A DNA stretch of 6,890 bases from an uncultured Pseudomonadota bacterium (GTDB lineage Bacteria > Pseudomonadota > Gammaproteobacteria > Burkholderiales > Methylophilaceae). A program made the translations under genes and the position numbers. Each line of letters begins with the position of its first letter. Position 1 is the first letter of the stretch. The notes beneath the pieces were generated by a model. That model was not told the origin of the DNA. It did not search any database and saw nothing but the letters and a program-made list of their open reading frames with translations. The stretch covers positions 1 to 6,890 of the forward strand of contig CAINWC010000150.1 of the NCBI GenBank assembly GCA_903854305.1. Direction: 5' to 3'. Positions 1 to 5,787 of the stretch are shown here, piece after piece.

Positions 1-961
1 AATCCATTTCTGAAACGTGCACTAAACCTTCGATACCTGGTTCGATTTCAACGAACGCGCCGTAGTCAGTTAAGTTAGACACTTTACCGAATAAGCGTGT
101 GCTTACTGGGTAACGGCGAGTTAATGCAACCCATGGGTCATCGCCTAATTGTTTGATACCTAATGAAACGCGGTTTTTCTCTTGATCGAATTTCAAGATT
201 TTTGCTTCAACTTCTTCGCCTACTGTCAGCACTTCTGATGGGTGCTTAACACGACGCCAAGCCAAATCAGTAATGTGTAGTAAACCATCAATGCCGCCCA
301 AATCAACGAACGCACCATAATCAGTGATATTTTTAACAATACCTTTAACAACAGCACCTTCAGCTAAGGTACCCATTAATGCTTCACGGTCTGCACCCAT
401 GCTAACTTCCATCACAGCACGACGTGAAACAACGATGTTGTTACGTTTACGATCTAATTTGATTACTTTTAGGTCACACTCTTTGTTTTCAAAAGGTGTA
501 GTGTCTTTTACTGGACGTACATCTACTAATGAACCAGGTAGGAAAGCCATGATGCCGTTGACAGAAACGCGTAAACCGCCTTTAACTTTACCGCTTACAA
601 AACCCTTAATGATACGACCTTCGTTCATCGCATCTTCTAGGTCTAGCCATGTTTCCATGCGTTTTGCTTTTTCGCGTGAAAGTACAGTTGAACCAAAGCC
701 ATCTTCAAGCTTTTCGATGGCAACTTTAACAAAGTCGCCCACTTTAACTTCAATTTCGCCTTGAGCGTTTTGGAATTCAGTAGCAGCGATAACGCTTTCT
801 GATTTAAGACCTGCATTAACAATTACGTGATCTTGGTCAACTGAGATTACTTCAGCCGTGATCACTTCGCCAGAACGCATTTCTTGGCGAGCTAAGCTTT
901 CTTCAAAAAGCGCAGCAAAAGATTCCATCGGTGAAGCAGTAGATTTAGAAGTAGAAGCCAT
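1..961 (-). CDS. rpsA: 30S ribosomal protein S1 (partial, C-terminal part beyond the left edge)
   Basis: S1 is the large RNA-binding protein of the 30S subunit. It binds single-stranded A/U-rich mRNA leaders and helps unfold and load mRNAs, especially those with weak Shine-Dalgarno sites. The window contains 320 codons from ATG 961 and no stop. E. coli S1 has 557 residues, so roughly the last 40 percent is missing. The N-terminus carries the 30S-docking segment [13 protein letters not shown] (residues 12-24). Repeated S1/OB-fold domains follow: domain 1 about 30-95, domain 2 about 115-185 ([23 protein letters not shown]), domain 3 about 205-275 ([31 protein letters not shown]), and the start of domain 4 from about 290 ([24 protein letters not shown]). 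ATG 961 is preferred over the in-frame ATG 928, where E. coli-like homology begins, because an AGGT lies 11 nt upstream of 961 and nothing SD-like precedes 928. It is the last gene of the minus-strand cluster, after cmk, with its own leader. Confidence 0.98.
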   Translation of the reverse strand, partial: MASTSKSTASPMESFAALFEESLARQEMRSGEVITAEVISVDQDHVIVNAGLKSESVIAATEFQNAQGEIEVKVGDFVKVAIEKLEDGFGSTVLSREKAKRMETWLDLEDAMNEGRIIKGFVSGKVKGGLRVSVNGIMAFLPGSLVDVRPVKDTTPFENKECDLKVIKLDRKRNNIVVSRRAVMEVSMGADREALMGTLAEGAVVKGIVKNITDYGAFVDLGGIDGLLHITDLAWRRVKHPSEVLTVGEEVEAKILKFDQEKNRVSLGIKQLGDDPWVALTRRYPVSTRLFGKVSNLTDYGAFVEIEPGIEGLVHVSEMD

Positions 962-976
962 TAAATAAAATTACCT

Positions 977-1003
977 AAAAAAATAATCCCACCTAGCAGT
1001 GGG
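977..1003 (-). terminator. terminator-like hairpin C just before the rpsA ribosome binding site
   Basis: On the minus strand CCCACT (1003-998) pairs with GGTGGG (993-988) around the tetraloop GCTA. That gives five Watson-Crick pairs plus one T-G pair. It is followed by ATTATTTTTTT (987-977) and then at once by AGGT (976-973), the likely rpsA SD. It could be a weak intrinsic terminator, or a stem that presents a U-rich single-stranded S1-binding site next to the start. The sequence alone cannot separate these. Confidence 0.4.
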
Positions 1004-1009
1004 GTAGTT

Positions 1010-1038
1010 AAAAAACTACGTATCAATGAGATGCGTAG
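1010..1038 (-). terminator. terminator-like hairpin A in the rpsA leader
   Basis: On the minus strand CTACGCATC (1038-1030) pairs with GATACGTAG (1024-1016). This is a 9-position stem with one C/A mismatch and a TCATT loop, followed directly by six T (1015-1010). The shape is that of an intrinsic terminator, though only moderately stable. It lies downstream of the probable rpsA promoter, so full termination would silence rpsA. It must therefore be partial or conditional, or be a processing or binding structure. Confidence 0.45.
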
Positions 1039-1071
1039 GCGTAAAAAATTGTCTAAATTTCAAAGAATAGA

Positions 1072-1100
1072 ATTATAACTAAAACATTGAAAAATAAAAG
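1072..1100 (-). promoter_or_regulatory. candidate sigma-70 promoter of rpsA
   Basis: A perfect -10 hexamer TATAAT lies at 1077-1072 in the gap after cmk. The -35 region is poor: the best hexamers 16-17 nt upstream are TTTTAT or CTTTTA. A separate promoter directly before rpsA would let S1 be made in far larger amounts than the enzymes upstream. E. coli rpsA also has its own promoters. Confidence 0.5.
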
Positions 1101-1114
1101 ACTATTTGCACTTT

Positions 1115-1804
1115 TTAAGCCGATAAATTTGTAAATGACTGATAGTTTTGTAAAACATGGTCAACGGCTTGAGCAATGCTTAAATGATCGGTCTCTAACA
1201 AGATCGCATCTTTTGCCATGATGAGTGGGGCGCTTGCTCTGCCTTTGTCTCTGGCATCGCGTTCTTGTAGGTCTAGTAAAATATCTGCGTACGAAATTTG
1301 TGAATTGCTGCCAGATTGTTTTTTATTCAATAATTGTTGGTAGCGGCGCTGAGCGCGCACTTCTGTGGCGGCTGTTAGAAACACTTTTAATGGCGCGTTG
1401 GGGAAAATCACTGTGCCCATATCTCTGCCATCTGCGACTAAACCAGGTGCTTTGCAAAAGCTATGCTGTAAATCGAGTAGGGCGGCGCGGAGCGGAGCAT
1501 GCACAGCAACACGTGATGCACCTTTGCCCATTTCTTCTGTACGAATTGCGTCTGAAATATCATTACCGTTTAACATAACCTGACCATCTTTGAATTGAAT
1601 GTCTAGTGTTTTTGCACACTTAGCAATAGCTAAAGCATCATCCCAATCTATGTTTTGCTGTTTCGCGGCCAATGCTACGATGCGATACAGCGCGCCAGAA
1701 TCTAAATAATGGAAACCAAGTTGTGCGGCAACTAATTCAGCCACTGTACCTTTGCCAGACGCAGATGGGCCATCAATAGCGATAACGGGAATTGAGTTAT
1801 GCAT
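1115..1804 (-). CDS. cmk: cytidylate kinase (CMP/dCMP kinase)
   Basis: Cytosolic nucleoside monophosphate kinase that transfers phosphate from ATP to CMP or dCMP, giving CDP or dCDP for RNA, DNA and phospholipid precursors. The protein has 229 residues, close to the 227 of the E. coli enzyme. The P-loop is GPSASGKGT (residues 12-20). The CMP-binding segments are LDSGALYR (35-41 region) and [11 protein letters not shown] (125-135), and the lid motif is [13 protein letters not shown] (182-194). All are intact, so the enzyme should be active. ATG 1804 lies inside the last codons of aroA: the 8-nt overlap ATGCATAA contains the cmk start and the aroA stop. A GCGGAAAT stretch about 10 nt upstream, within aroA, is the likely ribosome binding site. 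The overlap suggests co-transcription and translational coupling with aroA. The aroA-cmk-rpsA order is conserved in many proteobacteria. Confidence 0.98.
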   Translation of the reverse strand: MHNSIPVIAIDGPSASGKGTVAELVAAQLGFHYLDSGALYRIVALAAKQQNIDWDDALAIAKCAKTLDIQFKDGQVMLNGNDISDAIRTEEMGKGASRVAVHAPLRAALLDLQHSFCKAPGLVADGRDMGTVIFPNAPLKVFLTAATEVRAQRRYQQLLNKKQSGSNSQISYADILLDLQERDARDKGRASAPLIMAKDAILLETDHLSIAQAVDHVLQNYQSFTNLSA

Positions 1805-3083
1805 GTTTGACTATTTCCGCAAAGCTTTTGAAATAATCTGGGAAAGTTTTATTCACGCATTTAGGGTCGTTAATAGTAATCGGCACATTGCCTAAAGAAA
1901 TCAGTGAAAAACACATCGCCATGCGGTGATCATCATAGGTATCAATCACGGCATTTGGCGTTAATTGGGCCGGCGGCGTTACTTTGATGTAGTCCGCGCC
2001 TTCTTCAATAATCGCGCCTATTTTGCGTAACTCCGTCGCCATTGCGGCAATACGGTCTGTTTCTTTCACGCGCCAGCTGGCGATGTTTCTCAATACGGTT
2101 GTACCTTCTGCGAATAAGGCCAGTATGGCTAATGTCATGGCAGCATCTGGAATATGGTTGCAATCAAGATCAAGGGCTTTTAGTTTTGCCGGTTTACGCG
2201 CAGTAATATGGTTTTTACCGTAACTAATATCGCAGCCCATTAAGGCTAATGCCTCTGCAAAGCGCACATCACCTTGTATGCTGTGCTTGCCGATACCCTC
2301 TACGCTAACATTACCGGCAATTGCACCTGCGGCCAAAAAGTAAGAGGCGCTTGATGCATCGCCTTCTACAAATATTTCTTTCGGACTAATATATTGGCTG
2401 TTAGCCGCAATGGTGAAGCGTTGCGAGCCTTCACGCACCACATTCACGCCAAACTTAGCCATTAAATTAAGCGTAATTTCGATGTAAGGTTTAGAAATAA
2501 GCTCGCCAACCACTTCAATGGTGGCTTGTTGTTTGGTGAGTGGCAACGCCATTAAAAGAGCCGTTAAAAACTGGCTGGAAACATCGCCGCGTATTTGTAA
2601 AGGCTGGCTTAAATCAAGCGTTACAGGGGATATTTTAAGCGGTGGAAAACCTGCGTTTTCTAGATATTCTATTTGCGCGCCAGCTTGAAGCAATGCATTG
2701 ACCAAATCGCCAATTGGGCGCTCGTGCATCCGTGGCACACCACTGAGCACATAGTTGCCGTTAGAAAAAGCCAGTGCAGCAGTGAGTGGTCTGAATGCCG
2801 TGCCAGCATTACCTAAAAACAAATCAGCCTGTTTGTTTGGAAAGTCGCCATTGCAACCAGTTACGCGCCATGCGTTTTCAGCGAAGTTTTCTAATTTCAC
2901 ACCCAGTTTTTCTAAGGATTCCAACATGCGCGCAGTGTCGTCGGACGCCAGTAAATCACGGATTTCTGTAGTGCCAGTTGCCAGTGCGGCCAATAATAAA
3001 GTGCGGTTTGAAATACTTTTAGAACCAGGCAATGTGATTTTGCCTTCAGCATGGCTGGCGGCGGGTAGGGTAAGTTGTTCCAT
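1797..3083 (-). CDS. aroA: 3-phosphoshikimate 1-carboxyvinyltransferase (EPSP synthase)
   Basis: Sixth step of the shikimate pathway: joins phosphoenolpyruvate to shikimate 3-phosphate, giving EPSP and phosphate on the way to chorismate. I start it at ATG 3083 ([10 protein letters not shown]). This gives 428 residues, matching the usual 427 or so, with the conserved [10 protein letters not shown] at 18-27. An open frame continues 42 codons upstream to ATG 3209, but it runs 89 nt into tyrA and has no family-like sequence. Other motifs seen are [11 protein letters not shown] (90-100, class I glyphosate-sensitive type), [13 protein letters not shown] (165-177), IPDAAMTLA (311-319, catalytic Asp313), RVKETDRI (338-345, catalytic Glu341), DDHRMAM (384-390) and NKTFPDYF (411-418). 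The SD is weak (AAGATC about 14 nt upstream). It lies 37 nt after tyrA and overlaps cmk by 8 nt. Confidence 0.98.
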   Translation of the reverse strand: MEQLTLPAASHAEGKITLPGSKSISNRTLLLAALATGTTEIRDLLASDDTARMLESLEKLGVKLENFAENAWRVTGCNGDFPNKQADLFLGNAGTAFRPLTAALAFSNGNYVLSGVPRMHERPIGDLVNALLQAGAQIEYLENAGFPPLKISPVTLDLSQPLQIRGDVSSQFLTALLMALPLTKQQATIEVVGELISKPYIEITLNLMAKFGVNVVREGSQRFTIAANSQYISPKEIFVEGDASSASYFLAAGAIAGNVSVEGIGKHSIQGDVRFAEALALMGCDISYGKNHITARKPAKLKALDLDCNHIPDAAMTLAILALFAEGTTVLRNIASWRVKETDRIAAMATELRKIGAIIEEGADYIKVTPPAQLTPNAVIDTYDDHRMAMCFSLISLGNVPITINDPKCVNKTFPDYFKSFAEIVKHA

Positions 3084-3120
3084 TGGATTTTTTGTGATCT
3101 TAAATTTAACTGTAATGATT

Positions 3121-3996
3121 TTATATTTTTTTAGACTCAGACCAACCGTTACGGGCAACGCTGGCGCGCTCAAATAAGGCTTGCAAGCCTGCGCTGTCTT
3201 CGTTTTCAAGCAATTTTTTTACGGTAGATAGTTCTGTTTGGTATGCGGTTAATTCACTGAGTAATGCATTTTTATTGGCCAAACTAATATCACGCCACAT
3301 TTCAGGGTGGCTGCCTGCAATTCGGGTAAAGTCTCTAAAGCCACTCGCGGCAAAGCCAAATAATTGTGCGGCATTGGGGCGCGAGGCAATATCGTCTACC
3401 AATGCAAATGCCAGTAAGTGCGGTAAATGGCTGACTGCGGCAAAAATGCTATCGTGTGATTCGGCTGACATCTCACTTACATTGGCACCACAGGCTTGCC
3501 AAAGTTGGGTTGCCGCTAAAATCGCTTGTTTGTTTGTGGTTGGCGTAGGTGTTAACACTACATTTTTATTGAGGTATAAATCAGCTTTAGCCGCAGTCAC
3601 ACCGCTTTTTTCAGCGCCAGCAATCGGGTGGCCGCCAATAAATTGGTTAAATTGAGTGCCTAAAATTTCTTCAGCACAGCGCAATACATCGCCCTTTGTG
3701 CTGCCTGCATCGGTAATCACAGTATTTGCACTTAAATGCGGCTTAATAGATTTTAGTATGGCCGATGTTTGTGCCACGGGCGTTGCAATCAACACCACGT
3801 CCGCATCTTTAAGGGCAAGGGCAATATCGCTCGTAGCAATATCAATTACCCCTAAATCTAGCGCGGCTTGCAAGCTTGCGCTACTGCGGCCAACGCCAAT
3901 GATTTGAGGCTCGATATTAATCGCGCTCGCTTTTTTTAGCGCTAAGGCAACCGAGCCGCCAATCAAGCCGACACCAAAAATGACGAGTTTTTTCAA
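3121..3996 (-). CDS. tyrA: prephenate dehydrogenase (monofunctional), TTG start
   Basis: Oxidatively decarboxylates prephenate (or arogenate) with NAD(P)+ on the route to tyrosine. The 291-residue protein starts with the Rossmann dinucleotide motif FGVGLIGGS (7-15). [10 protein letters not shown] (71-80), ITDAGSTKG (94-102), the catalytic-region [10 protein letters not shown] (His123, 123-132), [19 protein letters not shown] (181-199) and [10 protein letters not shown] (228-237) follow. There is no chorismate mutase domain and no ACT domain, so any tyrosine feedback would have to act within the core. The start is TTG at 3996. It is the only reasonable choice because an in-frame TAA lies at 4005-4003 and the Rossmann fold begins five residues in. 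The nearest ATG (4001) is out of frame. The SD is very weak, with only A-rich sequence upstream. It is followed by aroA after 37 nt. Cofactor preference cannot be told with confidence. Confidence 0.95.
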   Translation of the reverse strand: MKKLVIFGVGLIGGSVALALKKASAINIEPQIIGVGRSSASLQAALDLGVIDIATSDIALALKDADVVLIATPVAQTSAILKSIKPHLSANTVITDAGSTKGDVLRCAEEILGTQFNQFIGGHPIAGAEKSGVTAAKADLYLNKNVVLTPTPTTNKQAILAATQLWQACGANVSEMSAESHDSIFAAVSHLPHLLAFALVDDIASRPNAAQLFGFAASGFRDFTRIAGSHPEMWRDISLANKNALLSELTAYQTELSTVKKLLENEDSAGLQALFERASVARNGWSESKKI

Positions 3997-4096
3997 TTCA
4001 TATTATCTTTTTTTTTGCATAAATTGAATTGTAACATCGTTGGAATTGCCAAACTTAAACCTTATGTGCTTTTTGCTCAGTTGTCGCAATGATTGT
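3997..4096 (-). other. bpt-tyrA intergenic leader with A9 tract and tiny ORFs
   Basis: This 100-nt gap has no convincing terminator after bpt, so read-through into tyrA is possible. On the minus strand it holds TACAAT, -10-like but without a well-spaced -35. Further on are a 5-codon ORF from ATG 4020 (MQKKR, stop TAA 4005-4003, in the tyrA frame, containing a run of nine A) and a 2-codon ORF ATG AAT TGA (4001-3993) that overlaps the TTG start of tyrA. Whether these have a role is unknown. Confidence 0.35.
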
Positions 4097-4831
4097 TTAT
4101 TTCAACCACTCACCATCGATCAACTTCTGTAATGGCTTAAAATTCTGCTTATACGCCATTTTTTGGCTATTTTTAATCCAGTAACCTAGATATAAATAGG
4201 GGAAGTTTAACGTTTTTGCCCACTCAATTTGCCATAGCACGTTATAGGTACCAAAACTCGCTTTTGCATCGCTGGTTTCATAAAACGTGTACACGGCCGA
4301 AATGCCATCGTGCACAATATCAATCACACTGACCATTTTGAGTTGGTCATTTTCTCTAAATTCAACTAATACGCTTTCTACATTGGTTTGGCATAAAAAT
4401 TGTCGGTATTGCTCGGCATCATCTTGCTCTGGTTTGTCTTCCTTGTTTAATGCGTCATTAGCATGTCTCGCCTTTTGGTAGGCGGCGTAGAGCGCATAAT
4501 GTTCTGCATGAAACGCTATAGGCAGAATCGTAGTGGTGAGGTTTTGATGTTGTTTGTAAGCGCGTTTTTGGCTACGGCTGGCGGTGAATTCTTGCAGAAT
4601 AATGCGTACGGCGATGCATTCTCGGCAATTTTCGCAGTGCGGTCTATAGGCAAACTTGCCGCTGCGTCTAAAGCCTTGTTGGATAAGGCTGCTATAAACA
4701 TCGGCATTAATTAAATGTTGGGGTGAGGCGATTAAGCTTTGGGCGAGTTTGTTGGGTAAATAGCCGCAGCTATAGCCAGTACTGACGTAAAACTGTAGCT
4801 TTTGTAATGGTGGTTCGCTTGGTAAAGTCAT
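4097..4831 (-). CDS. bpt: aspartate/glutamate leucyltransferase (bacterial Ate1-like protein transferase)
   Basis: Cytosolic enzyme of the bacterial N-degron pathway. The Bpt family moves leucine from Leu-tRNA to proteins with N-terminal Asp or Glu, creating a residue read by ClpS and degraded by ClpAP. The 244-residue protein shows both parts of the family. The N-terminal part has TGYSCGYLPNKLAQSL (18-33) and GFRRSGKFAYRPHCENC (53-69), with cysteines 66, 69 and 72, followed by SRSQKRAYKQHQNL (85-98). The C-terminal GNAT-like part has SFGTYNVLWQIEWA (192-205), PYLYLGYWIKNSQKMAYK (211-228) and FKPLQKL (231-237). Length is normal for the family (about 235-250). It starts at ATG 4831, 18 nt after aat, with no good SD. 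The pairing with aat on one strand is common in beta- and gammaproteobacteria. Older annotations call it arginyl-tRNA-protein transferase. The leucyl assignment follows from the bacterial family, not from a residue I can point to. Confidence 0.93.
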   Translation of the reverse strand: MTLPSEPPLQKLQFYVSTGYSCGYLPNKLAQSLIASPQHLINADVYSSLIQQGFRRSGKFAYRPHCENCRECIAVRIILQEFTASRSQKRAYKQHQNLTTTILPIAFHAEHYALYAAYQKARHANDALNKEDKPEQDDAEQYRQFLCQTNVESVLVEFRENDQLKMVSVIDIVHDGISAVYTFYETSDAKASFGTYNVLWQIEWAKTLNFPYLYLGYWIKNSQKMAYKQNFKPLQKLIDGEWLK

Positions 4832-4849
4832 TGCAAAATTATAAGCCTA

Positions 4850-5551
4850 CTATGATGCATAGTCATTTTTTATCAGTATCGACAACTGCTGTATAAAATC
4901 ATCACGGCTAATTTCTTTGGCACCAAAGCGCGCTAGATGCGCTGTTTTCATCTGGCAATCTATCAGGCCGACACCTTCGTCCTTTAGTTTTTGTACTAAC
5001 TTCACAAATGCGACTTTTGATGCATCCGTGACGTGGTGAAACATGCTTTCACCATAAAACATATTGCCAATTTTAACGCCGTAGCAGCCACCTACTAACT
5101 TGTTATCAAGCCAGCATTCTGCGCTTATCGCGTAGCCTGCTTCGTGCAGTTTGCAATAAGCATCAATAATATCTGCAGTGATCCAAGTGCCTGGCTGGCT
5201 TTCTCGCAGAGTCTGGCTGCAAGCGCTAATCACTTGGCGAAAATCACTATTAAAACGTACTTCAAAGGGGCAGTTTTTGAGTGTTTTTTTGAGTGAATTA
5301 GATATTTTTAACGCGTTAGGAAAAAGTACCATGCGGGGATTTGGGCTCCACCACATAATTGGCTCGCCATCGCTAAACCATGGGAATATGCCTTGTTGAT
5401 AGGCGCTTAACAAGCGATTGAATGATAGGTCACCACCAATCGCAATTAGGCCGTTCGGTTCTGTCAGGGCATGGTGTAGTGGCGGAAAGTTACAATCGCT
5501 GTCAATTGCGGCAACGCGTCCGTTGGGTAGTTGGTAGTAGGCGTGACTCAT
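4850..5551 (-). CDS. aat: leucyl/phenylalanyl-tRNA--protein transferase
   Basis: Adds Leu or Phe from its aminoacyl-tRNA to proteins with N-terminal Lys or Arg, making primary N-degrons for ClpS/ClpAP. It acts in the cytosol. At 233 residues it matches the E. coli enzyme (234). Motifs: FPPLHHAL (22-29), NGLIAIGGDLS (33-43), GIFPWFSDGEPIMWWSPNPR (54-73), GGCYGVKIGNMFYGESMF (154-171) and GVGLIDCQ (193-200), then HLARFGAKEISRDDF (205-219). Glu168 and Gln200 are 32 residues apart, the same spacing as the catalytic-region Glu156 and Gln188 of E. coli Aat. The start is ATG 5551; an in-frame TGA about ten codons upstream excludes a longer form. It is probably the first gene of the leftward unit and shares its upstream region with the divergent efflux gene. 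A short hairpin (ACTATG/CATAGT, 4849-4863) covers its stop codon. Confidence 0.97.
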   Translation of the reverse strand: MSHAYYQLPNGRVAAIDSDCNFPPLHHALTEPNGLIAIGGDLSFNRLLSAYQQGIFPWFSDGEPIMWWSPNPRMVLFPNALKISNSLKKTLKNCPFEVRFNSDFRQVISACSQTLRESQPGTWITADIIDAYCKLHEAGYAISAECWLDNKLVGGCYGVKIGNMFYGESMFHHVTDASKVAFVKLVQKLKDEGVGLIDCQMKTAHLARFGAKEISRDDFIQQLSILIKNDYAS

Positions 5552-5647
5552 AAACTTTTTTCTGATTTGGCAATGACTTCACTAGCTCCTGAGCGTTTAG
5601 ATAAGATGAAACCTTAGTCAATAGATGTGCTTTTGCCAAGTTTATCC

Positions 5648-5676
5648 ATTATGATTAAATAAAACGCATGTGCTAA
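5648..5676 (-). promoter_or_regulatory. candidate sigma-70 promoter for aat-bpt
   Basis: On the minus strand, -35 TTAGCA (5676-5671) and -10 CATAAT (5653-5648) are separated by 17 nt, predicting a leader of about 90 nt before aat. The -35 sits inside an interrupted inverted repeat, GCATG (5666-5670) and CATGC (5683-5687). A weaker alternative closer to the gene is TTGGCA (5639-5634), 17 nt, TAAGGT (5616-5611). The choice between them is not decided by sequence. Confidence 0.4.
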
Positions 5677-5724
5677 TTTGTGCATGCATCATACTATTGT
5701 TTGTTGCTTGGTCTATTGTGACAC

Positions 5725-5755
5725 TTAACCTACCGCTAAATAAGCGCACAGTTAA
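5725..5755. promoter_or_regulatory. nested symmetric dyad, possible operator upstream of the efflux gene
   Basis: Two inverted repeats share one centre at position 5740: TTAAC (5725-5729) with GTTAA (5751-5755), and CGCT (5734-5737) with AGCG (5743-5746). Each side has a 4-nt gap between the arms, and AAATA lies in the middle. It ends 32 nt before ATG 5788. A weak promoter guess, TTGCTT (5704-5709), 16 nt, TAACCT (5726-5731), would put the dyad over the -10 and start site, where a repressor could act. It does not match an operator I recognise. Confidence 0.35.
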
Positions 5756-5787
5756 CGAAACCTAGCTATTTTGTTGATGGATTCACT

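Larger units (their letters stand above)
962..1065 (-). promoter_or_regulatory. structured 5' leader of rpsA, attenuator-like
   Basis: If transcription starts about 7 nt downstream of the TATAAT at 1077-1072, the rpsA mRNA has a leader of about 100 nt. It contains three possible hairpins, read on the minus strand. Hairpin A spans 1038-1016, hairpin B spans 1019-1004 (GTAGTT/AACTAC, TTTT loop) and hairpin C spans 1003-988. A and B share bases 1019-1016 and cannot both form, while B and C can coexist. A and C are each followed by a run of T. The stretch nearest the start codon is very A/U-rich and carries AGGT at 976-973. In E. coli, S1 represses translation of its own mRNA through the leader. 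A similar role here is inference. Confidence 0.5.

Noticed and set aside
324..764. Plus-strand open frame of 146 codons inside rpsA
   Set aside because: It is antisense to highly conserved S1 coding sequence, and its Ser/Thr/Arg-rich product matches no family I know.
3084..3209. A 42-codon N-terminal extension of aroA from ATG 3209
   Set aside because: It overlaps the tyrA coding end by 89 nt, has no resemblance to EPSP synthase N-termini, and ATG 3083 gives the normal 428-residue length.
5470..5590. Small out-of-frame minus-strand ORF beginning GTG 5582 after an AGGAG
   Set aside because: The AGGAG is only 3 nt from the GTG, too close for normal initiation, and the product of about 27 residues mostly overlaps aat. 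It is probably chance.
4851..5693. A 10-bp sequence (ATGCATCATA) in inverted orientation on both sides of aat, at 4851-4860 and 5684-5693
   Set aside because: Dozens of 10-bp matches are expected by chance in a window this size, and there are no transposase or target-site features.
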